A DNA stretch of 64,000 nt from Haloarcula rara (lineage in GTDB: Archaea > Halobacteriota > Halobacteria > Halobacteriales > Haloarculaceae): the NCBI RefSeq assembly GCF_029338235.1, contig NZ_CP119785.1, forward strand, positions 186,001 through 250,000. The letters are read 5' to 3'. Below are positions 16,952-25,623 of the stretch, piece after piece. The position numbers and the translations under genes were made by a program. The stretch's first letter is position 1. Each line of letters opens with the position of its first letter. The notes beneath the pieces were generated by a model. The model ran no database searches, was not told the origin of the DNA, and worked only from the letters and a program-made list of their open reading frames with translations.

Positions 16952-17062
16952 ATGATGCCAGAACACATCACTGAGAGCGAGCTCGAGCGGATGACGGAAT
17001 TTGCGAACACGCCGACGTATCTACGAACGCCCGAGCAACTGTTGCCCGAAGACGCCGACTGA
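16952..17062 (+). CDS. Very small acidic protein (36 residues)
   Basis: The ATG-ATG start is followed by PEHITESELERMTEFANTP and a Tyr/Arg-rich turn, then TPEQLLPEDAD. It is strongly acidic and its third positions are G/C-rich, as in real halophile genes. It sits between a HalOD1 gene and a DUF7344 membrane regulator. Peptides of the form ExxELExMxEFAxTPxY look to me like a recurring haloarchaeal small-protein type, but I cannot name a family. Function unknown. Confidence 0.55.
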   Translation: MMPEHITESELERMTEFANTPTYLRTPEQLLPEDAD

Positions 17063-17132
17063 GACGGCCTGTTGTGGTCTGGGCCGATCCGGTCGCGATC
17101 AATCGAACCGACGCTTCACCAGCTGTATACTC

Positions 17133-17657
17133 TCACTCGCGGAACTCGGCTGGGGGTGACTGCTGGCGCCACTCGTACACCACGTGGACGACTGTCAGGA
17201 GTACGAACGCGGCGATGATTCCCACGGCGAGGGCGACCTGTGGGATGGCCAGCCCTGCCACCGACGCCACGACCAGGAGCGTACTCAACACCGCCAGCCC
17301 GAAGTAGTAGATGTACCAGGCCGGCTCCTGGCGCTGTTCGCCCAGCAGTGGGTCTATCTCGCTCGCTTTCGCGGCGATAGAGACGTCACCGGACTCCTCG
17401 TCGTAGTTGACGAGTCCTGACTCGGCCAGTTTCGGGAGATGCGTCTGGTACAGCGAGACGTAGACGCGCTTTCGCTGCTGGGTCGATAACTCCTCGACGG
17501 TCGTATCGTTCTCCCAGGCAGCGACGTGCTCCGCCAGGTCGGTCAGCTGAATCGGGTTCGGCTCCGTCCGCAGGAAGTAGAGCACGTACCGTCTCCGGGG
17601 ACTACTGAGTATGTCGAAGATGCGATCGCGTGTGAGTTCGGTGTTGTTTTGATCCAT
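17133..17657 (-). CDS. DUF7344 winged-helix protein with two membrane helices
   Basis: In this 174-residue protein, residues ~1-100 form the winged helix (RDRIFDILSSPRRRYVLYFL, LTDLAEHVAAWEN, RKRVYVSLYQTHLPKLAESG, VNYDEESGDVSIAAKA). Residues ~118-160 form two transmembrane helices (WYIYYFGLAVLSTLLVVASV and QVALAVGIIAAFVLLTVVHV) with a short cytoplasmic tail. It is a membrane-tethered transcription regulator type common in haloarchaea. Closely related in domain type to 14451-14795. Target unknown. Confidence 0.82.
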   Translation of the reverse strand: MDQNNTELTRDRIFDILSSPRRRYVLYFLRTEPNPIQLTDLAEHVAAWENDTTVEELSTQQRKRVYVSLYQTHLPKLAESGLVNYDEESGDVSIAAKASEIDPLLGEQRQEPAWYIYYFGLAVLSTLLVVASVAGLAIPQVALAVGIIAAFVLLTVVHVVYEWRQQSPPAEFRE

Positions 17658-17934
17658 CGCATACGTCGCCGTGGTTGCTGGTGGAGCGGTTCATCAGGCG
17701 ATTGACAGCTACGTTACGAGCAAACCGAGCGCCGGGTACCCATTTGTTACAGCGTCGTTACCCGGCAGACGGCGAGAGTTACCGGCGTTGTAGGTCCCAG
17801 TAACGGAGTACTCGACTGCGCGGCGACGGAACGAGCGGCCTGTAGATACCGACAGCCAAAATAGTCGGCCACCGCTTTGCCGAGGATAACGGTCCACGGC
17901 CGCGTCGCGACCGGCCGACAGGGGCGGCCTACTT

Positions 17935-18831
17935 CTAGAGCGACTGGAGCGCGGTGGCTTCAGGTTCGGTGAACAGTTCTGCGACCTGTTCGGTTGCCGG
18001 GGTTCGCTCGGAACGGTTCTCTAGCAAGACGGTCTCGCTGGGGAAGAGTCGGTCGCCAAGTTCGAGGTCGTGGTCCCGGGCGGTCGAGCCGGTGACTGTG
18101 AGATAGACGCCGAGACCGGTGTCGGCGATAGCCGCCTCCTCCTCCTGCCCGTTCTCGGGGTAGGTGAAGGTGATATCGTCCAGCGCGGCCGTCCCGACGA
18201 CGGCTTCGATGAGCCGTTCGTACCGCGGGGAGATACAGAGCTCACCCGCGTAGTTCCGGACGAACTCTCGGTCGAGCGGCCGGTCCTGGCTGTCGACGAC
18301 GGCCGGCGTGGCAAGCAGCGTGTGGTAGACCGTATCGCCGAGCCCGGTCGCCACCCGGACGTCGGTGTCCAGCGGGTCGATGCGGTCGTTTATCTCGTCG
18401 ATAGCCCGCAGGGGGTCGTCCTGCAGTTCGACGACCTCCTCCAGCACGAGGTCGGCGCTGTCAAAGCCCAGCGCGAACTCGTGGGTCCGCAGGGCCCGGA
18501 ACGGCTCTTCGCGACCGACGAGTTGCACGTCGCCGCGGTCGGTCTGGACGGTGACGCTGTCGAAGACGACCCGTCGGGGCATCCCGTCGCGGTCGTCCCG
18601 CAGCAACGTGAATTCGGGTCGAGTCGGGTCCTCGATGTCGGAGTAGTCGGCGATACGAGCGTAGATATCCTCGTCGGCGGACTGGTTCCCCTTCGTCAGG
18701 TCCTTCTCGTAGCGAAGCGTCGAGATAATCTCGTCGGCCAGCTCGGTGGTCCCGGTCCGGGCTGCGAGACGCTCCAGTACGGCTTCGAGAGGCCGACCTT
18801 TGCGGGGGACGGCCACTCTGGTCGTCGTCAT
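17935..18831 (-). CDS. Divergent HisG (ATP phosphoribosyltransferase)-like protein
   Basis: From ATG 18831, the N-terminus MTTTRVAVPRKGRPLEAVLE matches the first strand of HisG (AVPxKGRL). Near the C-terminus, IADTGLGVYLTVTGSTARDH followed by LELGDRLFPSETVLLEN parallels the HisG PRPP-loop region (ADAIVDLxxTGxTL, then EIxxSxAxLIxN). The middle is unlike canonical HisG, and no other histidine gene is nearby. So it is probably a HisG-fold paralogue with altered substrate or a non-catalytic role. A start at TTG 18843 is possible. It is co-directional with the coiled-coil gene upstream. Similarity is by eye only. Confidence 0.6.
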   Translation of the reverse strand: MTTTRVAVPRKGRPLEAVLERLAARTGTTELADEIISTLRYEKDLTKGNQSADEDIYARIADYSDIEDPTRPEFTLLRDDRDGMPRRVVFDSVTVQTDRGDVQLVGREEPFRALRTHEFALGFDSADLVLEEVVELQDDPLRAIDEINDRIDPLDTDVRVATGLGDTVYHTLLATPAVVDSQDRPLDREFVRNYAGELCISPRYERLIEAVVGTAALDDITFTYPENGQEEEAAIADTGLGVYLTVTGSTARDHDLELGDRLFPSETVLLENRSERTPATEQVAELFTEPEATALQSL

Positions 18832-18872
18832 TACCCCACTCAATCGTCGGCGCGAATAAAACGAGTTCGGTT

Positions 18873-18944
18873 ATACTGCCGGCTGTAAGTTCGTAAAGAT
18901 ATTCGCCACCGCGAATTACTTCAGTTTGTTACAGCCGGCAGTAT
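18873..18944. repeat. 72-bp element with 16-bp perfect terminal inverted repeats
   Basis: atactgccggctgtaa (18873-18888) is exactly the reverse complement of ttacagccggcagtat (18929-18944), with a 40-bp AT-richer spacer. The right arm ends at the stop codon of the coiled-coil gene. The left arm lies 42 nt upstream of the ATG of the HisG-like gene. It may be a small MITE-like element, a terminator hairpin or an operator pair. Seen directly; role unknown. Confidence 0.7.
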
Positions 18945-20101
18945 TACTCGCCGCCGCCGATGACCGAGGAGAGCTGCTCGCGCCACTCCTTGAGCTGCAC
19001 GATGTCGTCCTCGACGGTCGAGAGCCGGTCGTCCAGCTCCCCGTCGCCGAGTTCCTCCCGGACGTCCTCGATTTCGGCTTCGAGGTTGTCCAGCTCGCCC
19101 TCCACGGCGTCGACGGAGCCCTCGACGTCTTCGAGGCCATCCTCGAGCGAGTCGACGTCACCACCGAGTTCGTCTATCTCGTCAGTGGCGGCCTCGGCAG
19201 CCGATTTGGCGCTCTCTATCTCCGATTCGAAGGAGTCGAGCTGGCTCTCGAAGCTGTCGAGCCGTTCGCCGAACTCCTCGATTATCTCGTCACCGGTGCC
19301 GTTCTCGGCGAGGAACTCCTCGAGCGCGTCAGTGTAAGCGCGCAGATCCGCGATATCGTTCTGGATGCGGTTGATACGAGCCGTGTTGACACCGCCTTCG
19401 GGGTCGGTGTCCTGAGAGACAGCGTCGAGGGCCCGCTTCAGGAGTTTGACGTCCTGTGCCGAGACGTTGTTCTGTCGTATCTCGTTGGCCATCGCGGCGA
19501 CCACGTTGCCCGTCGCTTGCGCCTCCCCGTCGGCGGCCGCCCCGCCGTCCTCGCCGTCTGCACTGGCCTCCCCGTCGTCGTCCGGTTCCCCCTCGCTGTT
19601 GGGGTCTTTCAGATTCAGCGTCTCGATATCCTCGTCGTCTTCCTCCTCGAGCCCGGGTACGCTGTCGGATTCGCCCGCGATGACGTCTTTGACGGCGTCG
19701 TTACCGCTGCCGACGAGGTCGTCCTCGTCCTCGTCCAGGGGCGGGTCGACGCTCTCGATCGTCGGCTCCGTGAGGAACTTCTCGACGTCGTCGGTACCAG
19801 TGGCCCGGATACCGTACACCGTGGTGTAGTCGCTGTCGGCCTCGACCTCTTTCTCGAAGGTTATCTGGTCGTCGTTGATGTCCCAGAACTCGGAGCCGTA
19901 CTCGGGGTGAAAGCCCAGGTCCTCGACGGCCACGTCGCCCGGGACTGTATCGACCAGCCGGAGGTTGACGGTCTCGGAGCGTTTCGACACGACGTTGAAC
20001 GCGATAGCGGGCACGGGGAACTCGTCGGCCTCGAATCGCTTGGTGACACTGACCCCATCCGAGGCGACAGTAATCGCCTCATACGCTTGCGAATCACTCA
20101 T
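18944..20101 (-). CDS. Acidic coiled-coil protein with a beta-rich N-terminal domain, unknown function
   Basis: The protein has 385 residues. Residues ~1-115 form a globular beta-type domain (YEAITVASDGVSVTKRFEAD, FPVPAIAFNVVSKRSETVNL, FHPEYGSEFWDINDDQI). Residues ~120-200 are an Asp/Glu/Gly-rich linker. The C-terminal half is a long heptad coiled coil (ELGGDVDSLEDGLEDVEGSV and similar). No membrane helix or signal peptide. It is probably a cytosolic scaffold. It lies between the MBL-fold gene and the HisG-like gene on the same strand. No named family recognised. Confidence 0.75.
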   Translation of the reverse strand: MSDSQAYEAITVASDGVSVTKRFEADEFPVPAIAFNVVSKRSETVNLRLVDTVPGDVAVEDLGFHPEYGSEFWDINDDQITFEKEVEADSDYTTVYGIRATGTDDVEKFLTEPTIESVDPPLDEDEDDLVGSGNDAVKDVIAGESDSVPGLEEEDDEDIETLNLKDPNSEGEPDDDGEASADGEDGGAAADGEAQATGNVVAAMANEIRQNNVSAQDVKLLKRALDAVSQDTDPEGGVNTARINRIQNDIADLRAYTDALEEFLAENGTGDEIIEEFGERLDSFESQLDSFESEIESAKSAAEAATDEIDELGGDVDSLEDGLEDVEGSVDAVEGELDNLEAEIEDVREELGDGELDDRLSTVEDDIVQLKEWREQLSSVIGGGE

Positions 20102-20182
20102 GTATGGTACTCCATACCCCTCGAGTAATAAAGGTACTCCGACGCCGTCAGATTGTGAGTGGCCACTCGAATCGACGACCGA

Positions 20183-21013
20183 TTACAGGTCGACGCGGTC
20201 GCCGATCTCGACGATCTGTAGCGTCTCCGGGTAGTCGAAGCTCGCTGCGTGGTTGTGCAGTACCGTCGGCTCCGTAGTCATCCCCTTCCACATGTCCCAG
20301 TGGCTCGGGACCAGGGTGTCGAGCCCCAGTTCGTTGGCCGCCTCGATTATCATGTTCTCGTCGTTGTACCACTTGGTCCGTTTCGGCTCACGGGTCTCTG
20401 AGTCAGGAATCATCCCCACGGTGCCAAACGCCAGCACACCGAGGTCGATGTCGTATCGCTCCCCGACCGGCTCGAAAGCGCCGGGGCGGGAGTCGCCGCC
20501 GTGGAAGAACGTCCCCGACTCGTGCTCGAAGACGAACGAGACAGGGTGGTCGGCGTCGGGGTCGTTGGCAGGCTCGACGTGGATGGTCAGGTCACCGAGT
20601 TCGAGCGTGTCGCCCTCCTCGATCTCTTCGAGCTGGTCGTCGGTGACCGACCAGTTCCCCGTCCAGTCCTCCTCGTTGATGACCTCGTGCCCGCTATCCG
20701 TCGTGTAGTAGGTGGCGCCCGTCGCCGCGAGGATGGGCGCCTGCGAGGGGCCGTGGACGTGGTCGGTGTGTTCGTGGGTTCCCAGGACGGCGTCGGCCTC
20801 GGTCACGTCCGAGGGTTCGAACGGCACCGGCACCATCCGGACGGTCCGGGGCGGGTCGCCGATACCCAGATACGGGTCGATAAACACCGTCACGCCGCCA
20901 CTCGATTTGACGATGAAGCCGTTACAGCCCAGATACCAGATAGCCAGCCCGTCGGGGTCGGCGTCTTCGACCGCGCGCAGGAGCCAATCGCCCCAGTCAG
21001 AGTCGACTGTCAT
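20183..21013 (-). CDS. UlaG-like metallo-beta-lactamase-fold hydrolase
   Basis: The 276-residue protein opens with IWYLGCNGFIVKSSGGVTVF and FIDPYLGIGDPPRTV, typical of UlaG-type lactonases. The metal motif is VLGTHEHTDHVHGPS (HxHxDH); later ligands lie in TFFHGGDSRPGAFEP and PSHWDMWKG. UlaG hydrolyses L-ascorbate-6-phosphate lactone, but no ascorbate operon is present, so the substrate here is open. Same strand as the two genes downstream, 81 bp before the coiled-coil gene. Fold certain; reaction inferred. Confidence 0.85.
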   Translation of the reverse strand: MTVDSDWGDWLLRAVEDADPDGLAIWYLGCNGFIVKSSGGVTVFIDPYLGIGDPPRTVRMVPVPFEPSDVTEADAVLGTHEHTDHVHGPSQAPILAATGATYYTTDSGHEVINEEDWTGNWSVTDDQLEEIEEGDTLELGDLTIHVEPANDPDADHPVSFVFEHESGTFFHGGDSRPGAFEPVGERYDIDLGVLAFGTVGMIPDSETREPKRTKWYNDENMIIEAANELGLDTLVPSHWDMWKGMTTEPTVLHNHAASFDYPETLQIVEIGDRVDL

Positions 21014-21115
21014 ACCGTGGACTGCGAAGGGCGGTGGCTAAGGCCTTACGCAACTGCGAGTCGGCCCCCTACCGTGGCCGGTGAATTTTTCAGTCGGTGT
21101 GGCGTGAAACTGGCC

Positions 21116-21397
21116 ATGCCCTCCAGACTGTCGGTTGATGTGTTGGGGAGCGACACGTCGATACCTGTCGGTCGAATCGCTCGCTTCGCGCTGTTGGCCC
21201 TCGCCATCTTTGCAGCGGGCGAGGTCGTTGCGACCGTCGTGGGACAACTGCTCGCACAGCTCAGGTTCCTCATCGTACCGCTCAGTGAACCGCTCGGGCG
21301 GTTGTTCGCCGACGGCGTCCGGCTCCTCGAACGGGGTATCAGAGTCTTCGCGTTACTCGTCGGTGTCGGCGTCTTCCTCTCGCAGTTCGAACGGTAG
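21116..21397 (+). CDS. Small membrane protein, unknown function
   Basis: The 93-residue protein from ATG 21116 has two or three hydrophobic segments (RIARFALLALAIFAAGEVVA, QLRFLIVPLSEPLGRLFAD, RVFALLVGVGVFLSQFE). It is in frame with a longer open frame that is antisense to the UlaG-like gene; only the last part has protein-like composition. Convergent with the next gene. Not a family I recognise. Confidence 0.6.
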   Translation: MPSRLSVDVLGSDTSIPVGRIARFALLALAIFAAGEVVATVVGQLLAQLRFLIVPLSEPLGRLFADGVRLLERGIRVFALLVGVGVFLSQFER

Positions 21398-21451
21398 GAG
21401 CATACGTCGTCCTCGCTCACCCGACGGAAGGGTCGGAGCCGACAGTTCGTC

Positions 21452-21871
21452 TCACGCGGGCGTCTGAGCGCGGCCCATAATCGTCAACAGGGAGAGAAAC
21501 AGGATCATCGGGACGTGACAGACGATAATCGCCGTGATGACGTACCGGAGCTGTGCCCCCCACTCGAAGCGGGTCGCGAGTTCGGGGACGGCCCACCACG
21601 AGACCGCCGCGAGGACGAAGGCCAGGTCGACGAAGACTGAGTACACGTCGGTCACATCGAAAAAGAAGTTGGTGTACCGCTCGACGCCTTCGCTAATAAA
21701 AAACAGCGACGTGACCAGGACCAGCGCCACCGTGCCGACGGTCGCCAGCAGGGCGATGTTCGCGACCAGTGTGGACAGGCCCCGGTTGAGGTAGAGAAAC
21801 GGGGGCAGCGACAGGAGAAGATATAGGCTAACGAACGTCGTGATGTCCCTGACCGGGTGTGCCCCCACCAT
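21452..21871 (-). CDS. Four-helix membrane protein, unknown function
   Basis: This 139-residue protein has four predicted transmembrane helices: DITTFVSLYLLLSLPPFLYL, LVANIALLATVGTVALVLVT, VYSVFVDLAFVLAAVSWWAV and YVITAIIVCHVPMILFLSLL. No catalytic motif. A short loop between helices 2 and 3 (SEGVERYTNFFFDVTD) is the most polar part. Stands alone between convergent and divergent neighbours. Confidence 0.65.
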   Translation of the reverse strand: MVGAHPVRDITTFVSLYLLLSLPPFLYLNRGLSTLVANIALLATVGTVALVLVTSLFFISEGVERYTNFFFDVTDVYSVFVDLAFVLAAVSWWAVPELATRFEWGAQLRYVITAIIVCHVPMILFLSLLTIMGRAQTPA

Positions 21872-22049
21872 GCTGTTGTAGCGTATTCTCCCCGGTGTGT
21901 AAATGCTTTATTACGAGTGGCTGGGACTCGCTACGTGCGGAGTCAGTCGCGGGCCGGACCGATTCGGACGTGACTGGCGAACGTAGCGGAGCGACGGGCC
22001 GAGTACCGTCGCCACTACCCGGCGAAAGAACGGTAGAATCAGTTGCGGC

Positions 22050-22448
22050 TCAGTCCTGACAGCAGCCGCCGGCCTTCTCGCCGAAGTCGACCGCCAGCTG
22101 GTCGGAGACGAGGTCGTTTATCTCCGCGAGACGAACCTCGAGTTCGTTCTGGACTTCGAGGTACTCGCTCATCGAGGCGATGTCGTGGAGCTCCTCCTGG
22201 GCCTCCTGGACCTTCCGGAGGTCCTCCTGGGTGGCCTGGCCGGTCTGGCGGGCCAGCTGGAACTCCTCGCGGAGCTGCTCGAACTCTTCGATGGCTCGCT
22301 GGGCGTCGGCGTCGTTCTCGACTTTCGCTTTCGCCTGCAGGTACTCCTGGTAGACCGGGAGCTGGGCGATGCTCTCGCCGAGTTCGGCCGCGAGCTGGTC
22401 GACGTGGTCGTCGTCGATTTCGGTGACGTTCTCGGTTTCGACGCTCAT
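22050..22448 (-). CDS. YlbF family protein
   Basis: From ATG 22448 it has 132 residues. The core is the helical YlbF/YmcA repeat region: ELGESIAQLPVYQEYLQAKA, RAIEEFEQLREEFQLARQTG, LRKVQEAQEELHDIASMSEY. It ends GGCCQD, a C-terminal Cys pair reminiscent of the cluster-binding cysteines in the Bacillus RicAFT (YlbF-YmcA-YaaT) complex that affects RNase Y. Longer upstream frame rejected (no protein character). Divergent from dph2. An RNA-processing role in archaea is inference. Confidence 0.8.
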   Translation of the reverse strand: MSVETENVTEIDDDHVDQLAAELGESIAQLPVYQEYLQAKAKVENDADAQRAIEEFEQLREEFQLARQTGQATQEDLRKVQEAQEELHDIASMSEYLEVQNELEVRLAEINDLVSDQLAVDFGEKAGGCCQD

Positions 22449-22551
22449 TATCACCGGATTGGGACTCGTGCGGTATAGATGTGCCGAACGGGAAGGGCGG
22501 TCCCGGTTGGAAACGCCGAGGTTATCCCACTCGAACCGATACAGGAGTGCA

Positions 22552-23598
22552 ATGAGCCAAGACCGAACCGAGGGGGACCTTCGCAATACGGGCCTCTCGC
22601 TGAAGCACGACCGGGAGTGGGACTACGAGATAGACCGTATCGTCGAGGCTGTCGAGGAGCGCGACGCCGAGACCGTCGGACTGCAGTTCCCCGAGGGACT
22701 GAAGCGTCGGGGGCCTGCAGTGACCGACGACCTGCGCCAGCGCCTCCCCGAGGACGTCCAGGTGATGATGTCGGGCCAACCCTGTTATGGCGCCTGTGAC
22801 CTCGACACCTACATGATGCGGCGTACGGACGTCTTCGTTCACTTCGGCCACTCCCCCATGAAGGAGTCGGACAAAATAATCTACGTCCCCCTGTTTTCCA
22901 ACGTCGAAGTCACGCCCATCATGGAGCAGGCCTTCGATGAGGAGCTCACCGACCCGGACGAGGACCCCGACGTGGGGCTCGTGACGACGGCCCAGCACAT
23001 GAACAAGTTCGGCGAGATGCGCGAGTGGCTTGAAGAGCGGGGCTACACCGTCCACACCCAGCGTGGCGACGAACGGCTCACCCACGAAGGACAGGTGCTT
23101 GGCTGTAACTACGCCAGCGCCGACGTCGACGCCGACCAGATTCTGTACGTCGGCGGCGGGAAGTTCCACCCGCTCGGACTCGCGATGGAACACCCCGATA
23201 AGAACGTCATCATCGCCGACCCGGTCAACAACAGCGTCACCATCGCGGACACGGAGAAGTTCATGAAACAGCGCTACGGCGCCGTCCACCGCGCGATGGA
23301 CGCCGAGAGCTGGGGCGTCATCTTCTGTACGAAAATCGGCCAGGGCCGCTGGGACGAGGCCCAGGAGATCGTCGAGAACAACGACGACGCCTACCTCATC
23401 ACGATGGACGAGGTCACCCCCGACCGGCTCACGAACTTCGGCATGGACGCCTACGTCAACACCGGCTGTCCCCGCATCACGACCGACGACGGGCCGCAGT
23501 TCAAGAACCCGATGCTCACCCCCGGCGAGTACGAGATCGCCATCGGCGAGAAGGAACTGGAGGAACTGGAGTTCGACACCTTCCACGGCACGTGGTAG
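22552..23598 (+). CDS. dph2: Diphthamide synthase, 2-(3-amino-3-carboxypropyl)histidine synthase
   Basis: The 348-residue protein from ATG 22552 carries the three separated cysteines of archaeal Dph2 that bind the noncanonical radical-SAM [4Fe-4S] cluster: SGQPCYGACDL, VLGCNYASAD and NTGCPRITTDDG. The motif VGLQFPEGLKR opens domain 1. The enzyme transfers the aminocarboxypropyl group of S-adenosylmethionine to the target His of elongation factor 2, the first diphthamide step. No other diphthamide gene is adjacent. Very secure call. Confidence 0.93.
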   Translation: MSQDRTEGDLRNTGLSLKHDREWDYEIDRIVEAVEERDAETVGLQFPEGLKRRGPAVTDDLRQRLPEDVQVMMSGQPCYGACDLDTYMMRRTDVFVHFGHSPMKESDKIIYVPLFSNVEVTPIMEQAFDEELTDPDEDPDVGLVTTAQHMNKFGEMREWLEERGYTVHTQRGDERLTHEGQVLGCNYASADVDADQILYVGGGKFHPLGLAMEHPDKNVIIADPVNNSVTIADTEKFMKQRYGAVHRAMDAESWGVIFCTKIGQGRWDEAQEIVENNDDAYLITMDEVTPDRLTNFGMDAYVNTGCPRITTDDGPQFKNPMLTPGEYEIAIGEKELEELEFDTFHGTW

Positions 23599-23674
23599 CC
23601 CGACACCGACCCCCCATTTCAGTTCGTAAGAACTGCGGGGATACTGTCTTGTGACCCGTCACTGATACTCGTAT

Positions 23675-25609
23675 ATGCCCGCGGATATGGACGACAGTAT
23701 CTATGCGGATATTTTCGACGTGACGCCGGAGCCGCTCATGGTTCACGACCCCGAGACCGGCCGTATACTCGACGCCAATCAGGCGGCCTGTGCGCTCGTC
23801 GGTCGGGACCGCGAGCAGCTGGTGGGAGCGACGGTCGGCGAGATAAGCACGGCGGCGTTCACGACCGATGAGGCGGTCGCCGCAATCAGGCGAGCGGCCG
23901 ACGACGGCGACCACCAGGTGGCGTGGGAGGTCGTCGGGCCCGAGGGACAGCGACGCTCCGTCGAGGTCACGCTAGAGCGTCTCGACGTCGACGGAACGGT
24001 CCGAGTCGTCGCCTTCATTCGGGAGCCGGCCGACGGCCGTGAGCGCGACCGGGACCGAATCCAGTGGAACGAGCAGGTCCGGACGATGGTGAACAACCTC
24101 CCGGTCGTCGTCTTCGCGCTCGACGCGGACGGGACCTTCACCCACTCGGCCGGGAAGGGACTCAGTGCGCTGGGGCTGGAGCAGGGGGAGTTGACCGGGG
24201 CCTCTATCTTCGACCTCTACGCCGACTACCCGGAGATTATCGACGCCGCCCGGGAGGCGCTGGCGGGCGACGAGGTGCGGGTGACACAGTCGGTCGACGA
24301 CCTGGTGTTCGAGACCTGGTACCAGCCCGTCTTCGAGGGCGGCGAGGTCGTCCAGGTCGTCGGTGTCTCCCGCAATATCACGGAGCTGAAACGCCGGGAA
24401 GAGCGGGTCGACGAACTCAGCGAGGCCACCAACGACCTGCTCTACACCCACACCGAAGCGGCCGTCGCAGAGCGGGTCACGGAGATAGCCGAGCGAGTCA
24501 TCGACCGGCCCATCGCGGCGATGTGGGCCCACGACGACGACGATAACGTTCTCTACCCCATCGGCGCCACGGAAACAGCGATCGAGTTCGCCGGCGTCGA
24601 CATCGCGAAGCACCTCCCGGACATGGAGCCGGGCTCCGACGAGAAGGCCATCTTCGACGCGGGCGAACCCGCTGTCATCGAGGACTACACCGAGCTCGAC
24701 GCCCCGTCGGCGCCCGGCGTCCCCCTCGGAACGTTGCTGTGTCTGCCGCTCGACGACCACGGGCTGTTGTGTGTCGGCTCGACGACCGTCGAGCCGTTCG
24801 ACGAGTCCGAGCGCCACCTCCTCGATATCCTCTCGAGTACGGCGACCGCGGCGCTCGACCGGGTCGCCCGCGAGACGGAGCTGGACGACCAGCGGGCGGA
24901 ACTCGCGGCCTCGAACGAGGCGTTGCAACGTCGTCGCGACCAGATGGAGTTTTTCAACAGCATCCTGCGCCACGACATCCTCAACGGCATGAACGTCATC
25001 CGCGCCCGGGGCGACCTGCTCGCCTCGGAGCTGGACGGCGACCAGGAGGCGTACGCCGAGACCATCGTCGAGTGGAGCGACGATATCGTCGACCTCACGC
25101 GGAAGGTCCGGTCCGTGTTACAGACGCTCTCTGATGAGGCCGCCGCCGAGACCAAACCGGTCGAGCTGGCCCCGGTCGTCGAATCGGCTGCACGCAGGGC
25201 CGCCTCGATGGCACCCGGCGCGACGGTCGACGTCTCGGTCCACAGCGACGTCGCGGTGACCGCCGACGACCTCCTGCACGACGTCTTCGGCAACATCCTC
25301 ACCAATGCAGTAGAACACGGGTCGACAGACAGCCACGACCCCGACGACGAGCCGGGCGTCGCGGTGGAGGTGACGTCCGGGGTCGACGCGGAGGCGGTCA
25401 CCGTCAGAATCGCGGACGACGGACCGGGTATCGCCCCGGGCGTCAGGGAGCGAATCTTCGAGCGCGGCGGCAAGAGTACTGACTCCGGCGGCACCGGCTT
25501 TGGCCTCTACTTCGTCGACGCGATGATAGCGAGCTACGGCGGGCAGATACGCGTCGAGGAGAGCGACACCGGCGGTGCGGCCTTCGTCGTCGAACTCCCG
25601 CAGGCATGA
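23675..25609 (+). CDS. PAS-PAS-GAF sensor histidine kinase
   Basis: In this 644-residue protein, residues ~6-115 are a PAS domain (EPLMVHDPETGRILDANQAA), and ~130-245 a second PAS (NLPVVVFALDADGTF). Residues ~265-405 form a GAF-like domain (FAGVDIAKHLPDMEPGSDEK, CLPLDDHGLLCVGST). The H-box is ILRHDILNGMNVI with the phospho-acceptor His433. The ATPase domain has N-box FGNILTNAVEHG and G-boxes ADDGPGIAPG and GGTGFGLYFV. No membrane helix, so it is a soluble kinase sensing an intracellular signal. No response regulator adjoins it. Confidence 0.9.
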   Translation: MPADMDDSIYADIFDVTPEPLMVHDPETGRILDANQAACALVGRDREQLVGATVGEISTAAFTTDEAVAAIRRAADDGDHQVAWEVVGPEGQRRSVEVTLERLDVDGTVRVVAFIREPADGRERDRDRIQWNEQVRTMVNNLPVVVFALDADGTFTHSAGKGLSALGLEQGELTGASIFDLYADYPEIIDAAREALAGDEVRVTQSVDDLVFETWYQPVFEGGEVVQVVGVSRNITELKRREERVDELSEATNDLLYTHTEAAVAERVTEIAERVIDRPIAAMWAHDDDDNVLYPIGATETAIEFAGVDIAKHLPDMEPGSDEKAIFDAGEPAVIEDYTELDAPSAPGVPLGTLLCLPLDDHGLLCVGSTTVEPFDESERHLLDILSSTATAALDRVARETELDDQRAELAASNEALQRRRDQMEFFNSILRHDILNGMNVIRARGDLLASELDGDQEAYAETIVEWSDDIVDLTRKVRSVLQTLSDEAAAETKPVELAPVVESAARRAASMAPGATVDVSVHSDVAVTADDLLHDVFGNILTNAVEHGSTDSHDPDDEPGVAVEVTSGVDAEAVTVRIADDGPGIAPGVRERIFERGGKSTDSGGTGFGLYFVDAMIASYGGQIRVEESDTGGAAFVVELPQA

Positions 25610-25623
25610 TAACCATCATGCAT

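Noticed and set aside
18873..18944. Complete insertion sequence
   Set aside because: Only 72 bp with no transposase; at most a non-autonomous remnant.
18926..20128. 400-codon plus-strand open frame
   Set aside because: Mirror of the coiled-coil gene; the Val/Leu/Asp pattern is the reverse of Glu/Asp heptads.
22522..23586. 354-codon minus-strand open frame
   Set aside because: Mirror of dph2, which has its three cluster cysteines; no family features in the antisense product.
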